A stretch of DNA of 64,000 nt from Pseudorasbora parva (Eukaryota; Chordata; Actinopteri; Cypriniformes; Gobionidae): contig NC_090186.1 in NCBI RefSeq assembly GCF_024679245.1, positions 36,344,946 to 36,408,945 of the forward strand. The letters run 5' to 3'. The translations under genes and the position numbers were made by a program. Below are positions 38,164 through 64,000 of this stretch, in pieces. Position 1 is the first letter of the stretch, and every line of letters starts with the position of its first letter. Under the pieces are notes generated by a model. That model saw nothing but the letters and a program-made list of their open reading frames with translations, was not told the DNA's origin and searched no databases.

Positions 38164-40226
38164 GTGAGTGAAATTCGTATTACATTACACGTAATACATT
38201 ATTTTGCAGGTTAACTTATATGCTATATTAACGATTGCTTGTGTTACAGCGCGTGCCACGAACAGGATGGGTGTACAGAAGCATCAAACAGCCTGAGAGT
38301 GTGTCTGATCATATGTACAGAATGTCAATGATGGCCTTAACAATACAGGACATCAGTGTCAATAAAGACAGGTCTGTACCTTTACTGTCTATGGTCTGAA
38401 CGAGGGGTCGTAAAATCGAGGATTATTTACCTTACCTTTGAACGAACGTTGGTGTTCTTACTGCTGTTCTTCATGTTTATTTGAATGAGTTGACGGTTTA
38501 ATCCACAGCATCAAGAGTAACGTATATATCCTCTTCGGGTTCTTGTGTTACTATTATAAGTAATCTGGCAAAAACGTTATAAGTTAACTATCCAAACAAA
38601 CACAGATCCTCATTGTAAGAGAAACAAAAGTTTGTGTAGCAACAGTTGCTAAAGTATGATTGGTTAATAGAGATTTAAGGTGTGGTTTGGAGAAGTGCTT
38701 TGAAACGCGCCGCATTATTCGTTCATATATTTATTTTATTTTTTATTATTAAAGATTATTTTTTAGATTAACCATTACAACACATAACTGCATTAAAGCA
38801 ATAAAGATAGAAATGGAAACAACAAAACTAAAATGATACACAGGCACAGCTAAGCTGCTAGGGTGACATAAACAACAAGAAGGCAAAAAGGTTGACTATA
38901 AGGATAGTTTTAATTGCTTTGGGATTAACAGAGCTTTGAATATATTTGTCTCCTCTTTAAATAAAAAGAAGAAAGAGAAAAGAGAGGTTTTGAGCCAGAA
39001 CATTTTTGCTTATGTGTGTGAAATTTAGAAAATTAATTATGTAATATTTCCCTATTATATATGTATATACTATATAGGTTCTCTTTACAGAGTTAAGGAT
39101 TAATAAGTATACTGAGATTGATTCACAGTTGAGCAGTTCATTTTGATACATTCACAATAGACTCACCTCATTTGTGAAGTTCATTTAGATTCATTCTCAT
39201 TTGTGCAGTGCCCTGAGATTCCTTCATGTTACACTGCTTATTTAGATTCATTTACATTTGTGTGAATCATCTAGATTAATTTACATATGTTCAATTCATT
39301 AAGATTAATTCACACTTATGCAGTTCATAGTTTGAACCACACTTGTTTGGTTTATTAACATTCATGTATTATTTTTCAGTTCGTTTAGATTCATTCAAAT
39401 GCACTACAGGTCAAAAGTTTGTAAGTTGTAGAAAATGTATAAATATCTTTACAATTCTAGAAGTAATAAAAATCATCTCTTCTCTTCCCAGATGCATGAA
39501 GATGGCTTTGGTTCATGACTTGGCTGAGTGTATTGTGGGAGATATTGCTCCAGCAGATAATGTTAGCAAAGCAGAGAAGCACCGGAGGGAAAAGGTGTGA
39601 TGGTTTTAAGTTAAATTTTATATTTGAAACATTTTGTTTGTGTACACATTCAACATTGAAACTCTTTCTCTTTAGGAGGCAATGGTGCATATCACAGGCC
39701 TGTTAGATGATGGCTTAAAGAGAGAGATTTACAACTTATGGGAGGTCAGTTAATGATCAAAATGAAACTGGACCAAGTTCTTCTTTTTATTTTTTAGCTT
39801 TGGCATGACATTTTAAACTGCATGGACTACATCCCTCACAGGAGTATGAGAATCAGTCCACTCCAGAAGCCAAACTGGTGAAGGAGTTGGACCAGCTGGA
39901 GATGATAATACAAGCTCATGAATATGAAGAGTTGGAGGGCAAACCTGGAAGACTCCAGGAGTTCTTCACCTCCACTGAAGGTTTGATCTTCATTTCTAAC
40001 TTCTACAAACTCAGGATCCAATTTTGCAAGAACTTAATTTTTCATACTTGCAATGAATGCTTATTAGGGGTGTAACCCTCTCATCATAGGAAGGTTCCAT
40101 CACCCAGAGGTGTTGGGTCTGGTTAAGAGTTTGAATGAGGAGAGAGCTCGCCATATCGCTGCCAAAGGAGATAATGCTGCTGAGAAGACCACTGACACAA
40201 ACCTTCACACACTGGCAACACCATGA
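38119..40226 (+). CDS. hddc2: HD domain-containing protein 2 (5'-deoxynucleotidase family), six exons
   Basis: Six exons with GT-AG introns join to 204 codons, the same length as human HDDC2. Coding segments are 38119-38163, 38250-38371, 39492-39594, 39676-39744, 39842-39980 and 40090-40226. The start is the first ATG after an in-frame stop (38086) and is followed by G at +4. The protein has the HD-superfamily metal site: His36 in VSDHMYRM, His64-Asp65 in ALVHDLAECIVGD and probably Asp130 in KELDQLEM. EKHRRE, PGRLQEF and HPEV match the vertebrate family. By homology to bacterial YfbR and human HDDC2 it is expected to dephosphorylate deoxynucleoside 5'-monophosphates using a divalent metal, probably in cytosol. 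No signal peptide or membrane segment is seen. It converges on tpd52l1, whose stop lies 1.4 kb away. Exon phases all agree and there is no sign of decay. Confidence 0.96.
38250..38371 (+). CDS. hddc2: hddc2 coding exon 2
   Basis: Starts after TTACAG with RVPRTGWV and contains PESVSDHMYRM with the first metal-binding His. It ends with AG of a split Arg codon. Confidence 0.95.
38372..39491 (+). repeat. hddc2 intron 2 with degenerate minisatellite
   Basis: The only long hddc2 intron (1.1 kb). From about 39100 to 39400 it holds imperfect repeats of about 40 to 50 bp built around TTTAGATTCATTCACATTTG and GCAGTTCA. The rest is plain AT-rich sequence. Confidence 0.6.
39492..39594 (+). CDS. hddc2: hddc2 coding exon 3
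   Basis: Follows TTCCCAG. Encodes the signature HD stretch (ALVHDLAECIVGD) and IAPADN, and ends after RREK at GTGTGA. Confidence 0.95.
39676..39744 (+). CDS. hddc2: hddc2 coding exon 4
   Basis: 23 codons after CTTTAG, from EAMVHITGLL to IYNLWE, in phase 0 at both ends. Confidence 0.93.
39842..39980 (+). CDS. hddc2: hddc2 coding exon 5
   Basis: Follows CCTCACAG. Encodes EYENQSTPEAKLVKELDQ, with the likely fourth metal ligand Asp130, and KPGRLQEFF. It ends with the first base of a split Gly codon. Confidence 0.95.
40090..40226 (+). CDS. hddc2: hddc2 coding exon 6 with stop
   Basis: Follows ATCATAG and encodes RFHHPEV and a polar C-terminal tail ending LHTLATP before TGA at 40224. The tail diverges from mammals, as expected for this family. 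Confidence 0.93.
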
Positions 40227-40580
40227 TCTCCAGTCCTGTCACGTAATGAAGCTACCTCCACACGTCTGTGCACAAAAGTGTTATTTAGTCGAGATGTACT
40301 GTTTTATTATAATCTTTTTTCATTGTACAGAAGCATGGTTTGTGGCTGTGTGATGTTCCTGTCCTGTTTGAATGTTCTGCAGGACATGATTTGCTTCCAC
40401 GGTTGTAATTTTATTGATTAAAAAAATCAATCTTTTTTTTTATCAAAACAAAATATGTGAAAGTGTTTTTTATTCTTACAAAAGGACTTTTTTTGTTTTG
40501 ATCAGCATTTAACTGCCTTCCTTTATTACATCATTTTAAAAAAAAGAAAAAAAAAGAATGTTTTATGACCACTGAACCTG
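40227..40580 (+). other. hddc2: hddc2 3' UTR
   Basis: Sequence following the stop. An ATTAAA at about 40417 could serve as the polyadenylation signal. The cleavage site cannot be fixed from sequence alone. Confidence 0.5.
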
Positions 40581-40599
40581 ATTTTACTTTGTTAAACAT

Positions 40600-41625
40600 A
40601 AAAACACAATGCACAACTCATCCTAACATTCAGTTCTGCAGTTCTGAAATTTTGACACAGGAAGTGGAAAGAAAAGCATAAAGCAGGGGCTACAAAAAAA
40701 GTGAATTGAAGGTCAAAATGTTTTGCAGAGACTTTGCGACACTTTCTTAATAATGATGAAAGAGCAGTAAAATTAATCTTCATGTTATGGTTTATGATTC
40801 AGTTCACCTTTATTTCATTATTGATGAGCCGGGACTTGGTGATTTTGAAAAAAAAACCTTTAATGACTAATGTTATTAATGAATGCAGCTCAACACTGAG
40901 TATGCATTTAAAGAAAGATTTCAGTTATGAAATCCTATTCCTTAAAACAACAACTGACTTAAATGTCAATGTTAAAGATGTAAAGCTGCAACACATTTTA
41001 CACAAACATATGAAGAAGATAAAAACGGCATAAAGCTATACATTTTTGGTCAGTGACAATTATTGTTACCAATTCAGAATTTACACCATGCATATTAGAT
41101 AAACTAATAAACTGCAATACAGCATAAATCCATTTTGTCCTATAATTAGCTATTTGCATCTGTTATCAGCAACCAATGCTAAAATCGTAGGGTGTACAGC
41201 AGGAATTAGGAGCCTTGACAGATTTTTGACAAGAAAAAAAAGTAAGTTAACATCAATTTTGTTAAACATTCTTTCAAGTAATTCTCTTAGGATTGGATAT
41301 GCAGCCATTATTTTTGGTCCTGGAAATGTATCATGCTTTGTTGCTGTTAACACAATGTTGAGTTAGTATAAATAATGATAAAGTAATGCAGGACTACACC
41401 AAAGGCAGTCTCCTCGAAAAATATACATATTTTGAAGAAAAGTTAAAGAATAATCATGCTTCACTTGGTAGTTTTCCTTCCGTACAAAAGATAATAAATA
41501 TTTTGGACGGATAATCCACCAGCACACATATGAAAGGCATGTATCTCACCCCCCGGTGCAATTTTCACTGTGATCTCCAGACCACTAGGGGGCATCAGAG
41601 TTCCACCTGTAGACCATTAACACCT
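40600..41625 (-). other. tpd52l1: Probable tpd52l1 3' UTR
   Basis: About 1 kb without coding potential downstream of the minus-strand stop. AATAAA on the minus strand (TTTATT at about 40809 to 40814) is a plausible polyadenylation signal. The UTR would then end about 0.6 kb from the hddc2 stop codon, so the two transcripts end close together. Confidence 0.45.
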
Positions 41626-56339
<14,714 letters not shown>

Positions 56340-56625
56340 CTGGAAATAAATGTACAAAAATAGAAGAACAATGGAAGTTATTGTCAACATGTCTCAAATG
56401 TACAAATACACGAGAACACATTCTTTCACAAATTTGATTTCACAGAAATATCTTGAGTAAACTCGATCCACCATTGCTAAAAGGATGCCAAAAATCTTAA
56501 CCCATTTAGCTCAAACTCATCATTAAAGGACAAGGGTATAATTCATAATGAAATTTGATGAAGCACATTAGTTATGTATTAATTTATATATTTATTTATG
56601 CCAATCCAACATACACTACCATTTC

Positions 56626-56762
<137 letters not shown>

Positions 56763-56897
56763 TTAATATATATATATTTCAGAATTCTTTAATGAATACA
56801 AATTCAAGTATTTATTTGAAATAGACATCTTGTATTATAAACGTCTTTAGTGTCAATTTTGATAAATTTGATGCATCATTGCTAAATAAAAGTATTA

Positions 56898-57916
56898 AAG
56901 GTGGGGTAAGTGCTATCTGGTAACCGTTGTTGGTATTTTAAATCACCCAAAAAAAACACCCCCCTACCCCCAAAAAGGGTCTCGCCCCTATTTTGATAGC
57001 GCGGGCCCACACATACGTAACCCAGAGGCATCAACGGCTATGGCAGAATCTCTGTGTATCTAATCCAGGTCGAATATTCAATGAAAAAGTCATCCCTTCT
57101 ATCACAAAAACACAAACCGTTCTTGTGAACAACTCGATAGTACACGAGCAAGACAGTCCAACTAACGAACATATTACAATTATGACAAGAAGAGTTACAG
57201 CAATCACAAAAACACACACAAACCGTTCTCATGAACAACTCGATAGTACACGAGCACACAGTCCAGTTAACGACATATTACAATTACGACAAGATTAGAG
57301 TCATAGCGATCACAAAATCACAAACTGTTCTCATGAACAACTCGATAGCACGAGCCGGCAGTCCAACTAACGAACATATTACAATTATGACAAGATTAGA
57401 GATAGCGATCAAACTGTTCTCATGAAAACAGCTCATAGAACACAAGCACGACAGTCCAGCTAACGACATATTATGACTGGATAAGGGTTATATAGATCAT
57501 GAAAAGAGTAAGCAAACATATATTAGGAGTATAGTAGCCTATCTTACTTGTCGGACACATTTTGTGAGCTGATGCTTGAAGCACACAGGAAGGAGATTTA
57601 GATGCTCCATACGGTGTGGAAATGAACAGGTCTTTATCATCGCTGAAGTGAGACACAATACGATCGCAAATGGACTAACAAGTGACCATGACACACGAGC
57701 ATAGTCAAGCAGCATATATTAGGCTAGTTCTTGGCTAATGTCCGTCATGTGTGACTCGTGTGTTTTGAATAATGACTTGCACAGAGCGAGAGCGAGCGCT
57801 CTTCTCGCCATCAATAGTAGACACGCCCCTTACCTGCTGATTAGCTACAAGTTTGTTATTCCACTCGGCCAGTGTCCTTTTTCTAAAACGGTTTTGAAAT
57901 AACACTTTTAATTGCT
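56898..57916. mobile_element. TTAA-flanked element with minisatellite
   Basis: TTAA lies on both sides of the junctions with MITE copy B. Inside, the left AAGTGCTATCTGGTAACCGT and the right end reversed, AAGTGTTATTTCAAAACCGT, pair as imperfect terminal repeats. The left end AGGTGGGG resembles AGGTGCC of the TTAA element at 42938; the right outermost bases are decayed. It is about 1.0 kb and non-autonomous. Confidence 0.6.
57100..57475. repeat. Four-copy minisatellite of about 100 bp
   Basis: The block AACCGTTCTCATGAACAACT followed by CGATAGTACACGAGC, CAGTCCAACTAACG and ACATATTACAATTA recurs with starts near 57116, 57221, 57322 and 57411 (spacing about 105, 101 and 89 bp). Copies differ by small indels. 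Confidence 0.85.
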
Positions 57917-57960
57917 TTTTATATTTAAATCTTACTGATCCCAAATTTTGGTAGAGTATA

Positions 57961-59680
57961 TGCTATTTTGCCAATTTGCCATTAAAAGTAGTCCATCCAT
58001 ACAAATCTTCTTGAGCCTGTCTTCTTGAACATGTATTTAAATTAATTGTGAGACTGCATAACAGTGCTGGGTGTAAACACGAAGATGTGAATAATTTGCA
58101 TAAATTTAACTTTTTTACAATGGAATCTCTACTTTTTATTTTTTGTCATATGATTTTTTTTCACAAAAAATAATAATTCAGAACTTGAATGGAAACTAGT
58201 TTTAGGTAAACTAAAACACAAGTTCCCCTCTTATATCTAAATAGCATTTCCCAGTATACAAAATCTACCCTTCAGTCAGTGTGACAACAGTAGTGAAGCC
58301 TTTAAACACATCTAACCATCACCTTCTCTATGTAATTATCCTGCCTCACCCTGAATGAAGGTGTATTTTTGCAGTTCTAATGAAAGGTTGTACACAAAAG
58401 ACGGAAAAACTGAAAACACCTTGTAAACTAGCCACATCGATCATCGGAAGGTAACAGTTAGAGCTTAACATGATTCCTTTAAGGTCATATTAAAGTTCCT
58501 ATGAAGAATTACAAAATGATGGCAAGCATCATAAGCATGCTTGAGGCAACAAATGGCTGATTTCAATCTAATGCAACTCATAGCTGACACAGGATACTAC
58601 TGTTTTGGTCACTAGTCTCTCTCTCATGCATTTGAAGGCTAAAACCAAACTTAGTAAAGAGAAGAGGACATGAAAGTAGGAATATGGTTTGATTACCACA
58701 CCTATTACTAAAAACTCAACTAAGTTCCCAAAAATCCCCTAACTCAGAACACCATTATGTGTAAGTTTCATTTCAGCACTGCAAGACATGCCTGACATGG
58801 TTTACATAATTAAATATTTTACATTAATCGTGTTTAACCGAGAGTGAAATTACTTTGAAATAATGGCTTATTTGTAAACCACGACCCCCTTTAAAATTGG
58901 ACTGTGAAACACCCTGTGACTTTTAAACCTCAATGCTCTTCAAAAGCATGAGAGTCAAAAACTAAAACCTTACAACAGCTAGAAAATGAAAGCTCAAATT
59001 ATGACACACTAATGCATTTGATATGGCTCCAGTAATGTGAATAAACGTTGAGGTTGTTTTTGTCTATAAGGAAACGAGAGTCACATCTCAGAGGTCTGGT
59101 CAGTCATTACTTGAGAAACTGATTAGAGTGCTGTGGTATGAAACGCGTGATACACTTTCAGAGGCTAATGCAATCAGCAGGTAGAAGAGAGGAGCAGAGC
59201 GGTTTTAGCAAAGAAAAGTGCTCAGGAATGAGATCCCAGATTCGTCATTTACACCACACACAATGCCTTCACAGAAGATCATATATCTACGTTTAAAACT
59301 AAAGCAAGATGGTCCAGTGGTCGCAAGTAGACTCAGAAGGAATAAGACCAAGTACGTTATGCATTTTCACCTCTCAACTGTTTTTTAACTATTTGCAATC
59401 AGCACACAAACAGTATAACCTTTTTGGATTTTCTGTTCTCATTAAACCATCTAAAATCTTTTACATCATGCTTTACATAACTGTTTCATTTTGGAAGAGT
59501 AATAAAATAGCACAGATAAATACATTCCACATGGTACTTTAGCACAATTACTTGTATAAAAACACGTAAAACATACTAAAAGAACAAACACACATGATTT
59601 TGTAAAAGAAAAAAGAAAATTTATATCAAGTGAGCAATAAAGGTAACATTTGATTTTTGATAGACTGTCAACTCAATATT
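57961..59680. other. Probable tpd52l1 intron 1 or upstream DNA
   Basis: AT-rich sequence with no recognisable exon, RNA gene or transposon end. Confidence 0.5.
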
Positions 59681-59684
59681 AATA

Positions 59685-59925
59685 TCTATAAAAAACACTT
59701 TATTTTGATGCTCCCCAACAGAATTTCTACTGACTATAAGTAACTTTGCAAGTACATGTCAACTATTTTTACTAAAACTAACCTTAACCGACCGTACAGT
59801 CTGTCTTTACACTAATGAGAGTTAGTTGTCATGTAATTGCAAATTATCGAGAGTTATTTGACATGTAGTTGCAAGTTACTTTATAGTTAGTAAAAAAAAA
59901 GAGTCTAAAGTAAACTATTAAAATA
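59685..59925. repeat. Dispersed repeat
   Basis: ACTTTATTTTGATGCTCCCC, GACTATAAGTAACTTTGC and the partly palindromic GTTAGTTGTCATGTAATTGC form a unit typical of a repeat frequent in cyprinid genomes. It is non-coding. Confidence 0.55.
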
Positions 59926-60324
59926 AATAGATTGACTCAGCACATTTTAAAGTCAAAGTCCCTTTTTTAAGACGAGTTATTTCATTCGGTGGCCATCTTT
60001 GAAACAGCTCTCGTGCATGCAAGTGCAGCTCCTATTCCTTTGAATGGGAAAACATAAAATTCTCCAAAACTGTTCGCCAAGCTTACGATTCAATTTCATA
60101 CTTGAAATATCTGAAATCTCTTGAAGTATCATACATTTGTTTATACTATATAAATGTATAAATGCTTGAATCATGATAAAAAAAAAATGCATTTTTTAGC
60201 CTGGACAATACTAACGCGCAAGCTGTGGCTCAGAACACTGCCTGTTTCTAAAGAAACCGGAGCTTCTAAGGCAATGACTTTACTAATCCACAATATAGGC
60301 TCTTTCATTTAGAAGGCGGGGCCT

Positions 60325-60580
60325 ATGCTGCGTTCCAAGCAGGTTTTTGAGTCCGTAAGTTACGACTTCCAACCACAACTCATGACTTTGTAGACCTCCA
60401 GGCAAAATCACGCCAAACTGCCTGAGCGCAAGGAATTGTGGTAGCTATATGTAAACAAAGCATGGTGGACCGTACAGGGCTTATATGCACATTTACAATA
60501 ATTTCTCCTTGTTTATTTGAGGAAAACGGAGGAGAAAAAACATCGGATAAGGCAAGAGAACCCATTATACCTTTTATTTT
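60325..60580. mobile_element. Transposon fragment with CTGCGTTCCA end
   Basis: GCTGCGTTCCAAGCAGG followed by GTAAGTTACGACTTCCAACC looks like the terminus of a widespread fish DNA transposon. The opposite end is not found. Confidence 0.45.
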
Positions 60581-60589
60581 ACGTTATTT

Positions 60590-61660
60590 GTATCGGCCAA
60601 ATTGGCCAAGAAATTATTGCGATAAACGATAATATTATCGTTCTGAGACCATTTTCATCTAAAATAATGATAATGGCATAAAAATGCAGGTAAACCTTTT
60701 ACAAGATCAATAAACTTTAATTTGTAAAGACTATTCAACACTAAAAATCGAAAACATTTTAAATAACCACAATAAATGAACACAACAACCAAAAACAATA
60801 AAAGCATGCAAATGGCAATTATCGCGGCCAGAAAAATTATCGATTTTTTATTGTGCGATTAATTGATTTATCGACTATCGCGACAGTCTGTTTAAAAAAC
60901 GCATTTAAATATGTACCAAAAACAATAAATAAAACTGATGAAAATGGATGATTGTGTTTCAGGTTTAGGCTCGCGGTTTTCCGTTCTGTACGGTTCTTGT
61001 TGTTTTAATCCAGAAATGTACTTCAGCATATGATATATTAATTATCCACAATTTAGGATACAGTATTAAAAAAAATGTGTTATATCATAGCCTAATCACG
61101 CACAAACTGAACTTGACCATCTCTGAGGAAAGTGATATTTTGATACAGCAAGAGAGAAGAAATTGACAAAAAAATGCTTTCCATTTATTTGGCAAAAGGA
61201 GAATGTGTTGCTATCTCTACAGGAACTTATGTGCCTTTTTAGCACACAAAGATTGAACTGAAGAATTAACTTGCGTTTATCAAACTTCAGTGTAGCTTTA
61301 AGCCTCATTTATACACGACGCGTCCGCTCGAGCATGAGGGTGCGCGGTAAAAATGACATCGACGCGAGACCCCATTTCGCTTGCCGTTGTGCACGTCAAA
61401 TTTCGTAAGTTTGCATGTGGCTCCACAACCGAAGAGCCATGAGTTCCAGACAAATCTGCTGGCCGAGAATGACGTCTCATCACGCCGCACCCGGTCTGCG
61501 CGTCGAGTATAAACACCTCCCCAAACGGACGAGGCGCACGCAGTCAACGAGAGAGACGAGGAAAACAAAAAAGCCTGCAAATGGCAATTATCACGGCCAG
61601 AAAAATGGCCATTTTTTTTACCATGCGATTAATTGATTTATCGACTATCGCGACAGGCCT
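60590..61660. repeat. Repeat pair with TTATCG-rich motif flanking a CpG-rich element
   Basis: GATTAATTGATTTATCGACT and ATCGCGACAG occur at 60857 to 60888 and again at 61626 to 61658, both in plus orientation, each preceded by AAATGGCAATTATC and GGCCAGAAAAA. Between them, 61300 to 61570 is rich in CpG (GACGCGTCCGCTCGAGC, AATGACGTCTCATCACGCC). The direct copies suggest one element was duplicated or split by an insertion. Confidence 0.55.
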
Positions 61661-62277
61661 ACATGCAAACACTTCCTGATACACTGTATACACCTCTAGG
61701 TCTCCAGTCTATAAGAATACATCACTGTTTATTTGCTCATAGATATAATGTATTTCTTGATATAGATTAAAACCAAGGGTTGGGTCTTTAAGCATAAGTT
61801 ACTTAAAAAGCAATTATTTCACAGTTCCACCACCTCATTGTTCAGGTTGCCTAGCATCTTTCCCAATGCCTTGCATCAACCTCCCAATTATCCCATGAAT
61901 CAGATTCCCTAAATCTATTTAAGGGTCTGTGTGTCAAATAAGAGGAAGTACAGAGGATCATTTTCATGGTAAATATGTAAAATAATACCCTTTCTATTCC
62001 ATTGCCTTAACACTGTGTCTTCAGACACTGAGCGAAATCTTTGTTGAAGGTTAATTACAAATGCAGAGATATCTGATTTAAGCCAATAATAAAAATTAAA
62101 AAAATACTATGACAAAACAATTATTTTAAAAAGCAATTAAACCAATAACATGGTTCCCAGCTAAATCCAGATTCTAATGGTTGCTGCACTGGTTATACGT
62201 TTTTAGATTATACTTTATACTTGGTTATCGGATCCGCTACTAGCTAATGCAGCTGAGACCAACCTTGAATCTAGACT

Positions 62278-62319
62278 AACTGAAGCTGGGAACCTGTTCA
62301 GTGGTTCCCAGCTTCAGTT
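62278..62319. repeat. Perfect 17-bp hairpin
   Basis: The arms AACTGAAGCTGGGAACC and GGTTCCCAGCTTCAGTT are perfect reverse complements around the 8-base loop TGTTCAGT. Related GGTTCCCAGCT occurs at about 62152, so this may be the junction of a foldback or MITE. Confidence 0.8.
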
Positions 62320-62844
62320 CAAGTGGTTGGTCATCTTGATCACCTAAAAACTGTATCTTTTCATTAGATGTCTTTCCATTTCTGTCAATAACGGGCCATC
62401 AGAGTTCATCTTTCTCATGTTCTTATGTCTGGGTGAGCGAGTCAGAGTCGTGCCATGGTGTTCGGTGTGTCATCCGAATAACTAAGTGTCCCTTTAGGGC
62501 AGTGTGCTTGACGGTTCAGCTTCTTCAAGCTCACTGGACTATACACTACTATTCAATCCAGTGTCCTCATTTCCCTTCTTGACTCACAAAGAATCACTTC
62601 ACGGTCCTAAGAGAAAGATTGCAATGTGTGGAGGAGGAGGAGGCCATTCTTATCATGATCAGATGCACAAAACACAAATGTGTTTAAACACAAACCAGAG
62701 ATGAGTGGGGGGAAAGACAATATCAAACAATCAATCTTGGGTAAATCTATATAACACTGCTGCCGATTGAGTAAACCAATTGATCACTTAAACTACTAAT
62801 AACCTATTTTTTTTACTATTTAAATGTTAGTGGGTTTATGCTTC

Positions 62845-63200
62845 AGTTACCTGATGGAAAGAAAATGTCCCTGAAAGAGGGCACGGATTATGTCAAGTCG
62901 GAACGTCGTACATAACCGACAGAAAGAAAACGTCTCGGATGGTTCTATGTAACCCTCGTTCCATTGAACAGTGGGTTGTCCCTAGAACGTTGAAATGAGA
63001 TTATGTGAAGGAGGGGGGCGGGGTTTAGTGAGGCGCAAGCAGCAGCAGCACTGCCAGTCCAGAGAGAGACGGAGAGCTGGGGAAAGATTGCTGAGAAAGT
63101 GTTATTGTACTGAGTTGTTGAGAGCGCTGTGTGTCCACTTATTTAATTTGTTTGTATCTGAGAGTTCTGAATAAACATGAGTGAATTTTGCAACATTATT
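62845..63200. repeat. Dispersed repeat with promoter- or LTR-like part
   Basis: GAACGTCGTACATAACC and TCTATGTAACCCTCGTTCC are inverted-type motifs common in cyprinid repeats. They are followed by GGGGGGCGGGGTTTAGTG (GC box) and, about 170 bp later, AATAAACATGAGTG. The order GC box, transcribed-looking stretch and AATAAA is compatible with an LTR, but no ends are clear. Confidence 0.35.
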
Positions 63201-63209
63201 TCTCTCACA

Positions 63210-64000
63210 AAATGCTTTCACCACAACCACGGATGCTGCCTGTCATTGACTTACATAGGCATCACTTCCGTGAACCCATCACGGAATTTTCGGCGATTTC
63301 GACACAGATTTTTAAGTTAAGGGTCCGTGTTAAATACACGGAATTCTGTGAGACCAGGTTGGACTGACAGTATTAAACAATTTTTAAAGAAAGTCTGTGT
63401 GAACTTGAATGATTAGCTAAACATCAGAAATCACTGATCCCAGATCAGGCATTAATGAACACTGTAACTAACTGTTTGTGTCAGTGCTGTCGAATCCATA
63501 TTTTTAAAGCCTGTGCTGATAAACTGAACCCATTCTCTACTAATTTTCTGGGCGGGCAAAGCAGAGGAAGGACATTATAACAGGAGAATTCAAGATCAAC
63601 TTGTCTGGGCTCTCATTTTCTCAAAGACAGAGAAAGCCAGCCAGAACTCGGTTAACACTGATCAAAATTTCTAGACACTTAAGGACAATATTCAGGCTAG
63701 GAGAACTCATATTAATGTTGAAAAACCTCATAAAATTCAAATTTCATGCCATGGGACGTTTAGTACTTCAACTTGCAAACTTATTTTATTATTAGTAAGT
63801 TTAGACAACATTTCTAGTTTTTCATCTAATATTTTATTTCAGCCTTATATCAATGAATGTGAATGATTTTTAATAGTAATGGCACTAAACAAAAAGTGTT
63901 TTCTGTGACAAATAGAACAAATAATGCTTTTTTTCCACTAAATAACTGTTCAACAGTGCAACACAATCTATTTAGAGCCTGAAATGAAGCAGTATAATTT
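63210..64000. other. Unannotated right edge
   Basis: AT-rich DNA without a recognisable exon or transposon end. Confidence 0.5.

Noticed and set aside
37923..38171. An 82-codon plus-strand frame overlapping the hddc2 start.
   Set aside because: It is in a different frame from hddc2, which has its own in-frame upstream stop and a start that matches the family length.
39457..39690. Minus-strand frame of 77 codons opposite hddc2 exon 3.
   Set aside because: It is the antisense shadow of a real exon.

Overview
The window is vertebrate nuclear DNA from a ray-finned fish, most likely a cyprinid or close relative. The evidence is two recognisable spliced vertebrate genes with GT-AG introns, long CA, TA and AAT microsatellites, and many nested DNA transposons (Tc1-like, TTAA-target piggyBac-like, Harbinger-like and hAT-like) of kinds abundant in cyprinids. 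There is no operon structure, phage, CRISPR array or bacterial gene. Species cannot be fixed from the sequence.

Bases 1 to 36439 form one very large array of a degenerate repeat family: a partial unit, about 16 further units of roughly 1.45 to 2.8 kb, and an inner block of four almost identical 1009-bp units (about 27783 to 31817). Typical units start with a GCTGC/GCAGC palindrome followed by GCGGGGTTCAAGC. The core carries several diverged copies of a module containing TATAGCGCCACC. It ends in an AAT microsatellite and a tail of about 55 bp with a small hairpin, then GCTTGAACCCCTAA. Paired ends, a 3' hairpin, an internal microsatellite and tandem solo tails resemble non-autonomous rolling-circle (Helitron/Helentron-type) elements; this is inference. 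I find no credible gene in the array. One unit (25488 to 27782) carries unrelated, partly coding-looking sequence.

Bases 38119 to 40226 hold a complete six-exon hddc2 gene on the plus strand (204 codons, HD-domain 5'-deoxynucleotidase family). Bases 41626 to 56339 hold tpd52l1 on the minus strand (tumour protein D52-like 1): exons 2 to the last are recognised, but the first exon is not. The genes are convergent, with stop codons 1.4 kb apart. As I recall, the human orthologues on chromosome 6q22 are also convergent neighbours. A 39-bp cassette exon in tpd52l1 encodes a 14-3-3-type motif and can be included or skipped without changing frame.

The introns of tpd52l1 and the region from 56340 to 64000 are full of nested transposon remains: a 3-kb Tc1-like pseudogene element with a 1.5-kb TTAA element inside it, a Tc1/hAT/LTR-like/Harbinger-like nest near 52 to 54.6 kb, and a TTAA element with a four-copy minisatellite inside an older inverted-repeat element near 57 kb. 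The region from 58 to 64 kb should be tpd52l1 intron 1 and/or upstream DNA; no exon could be supported there.
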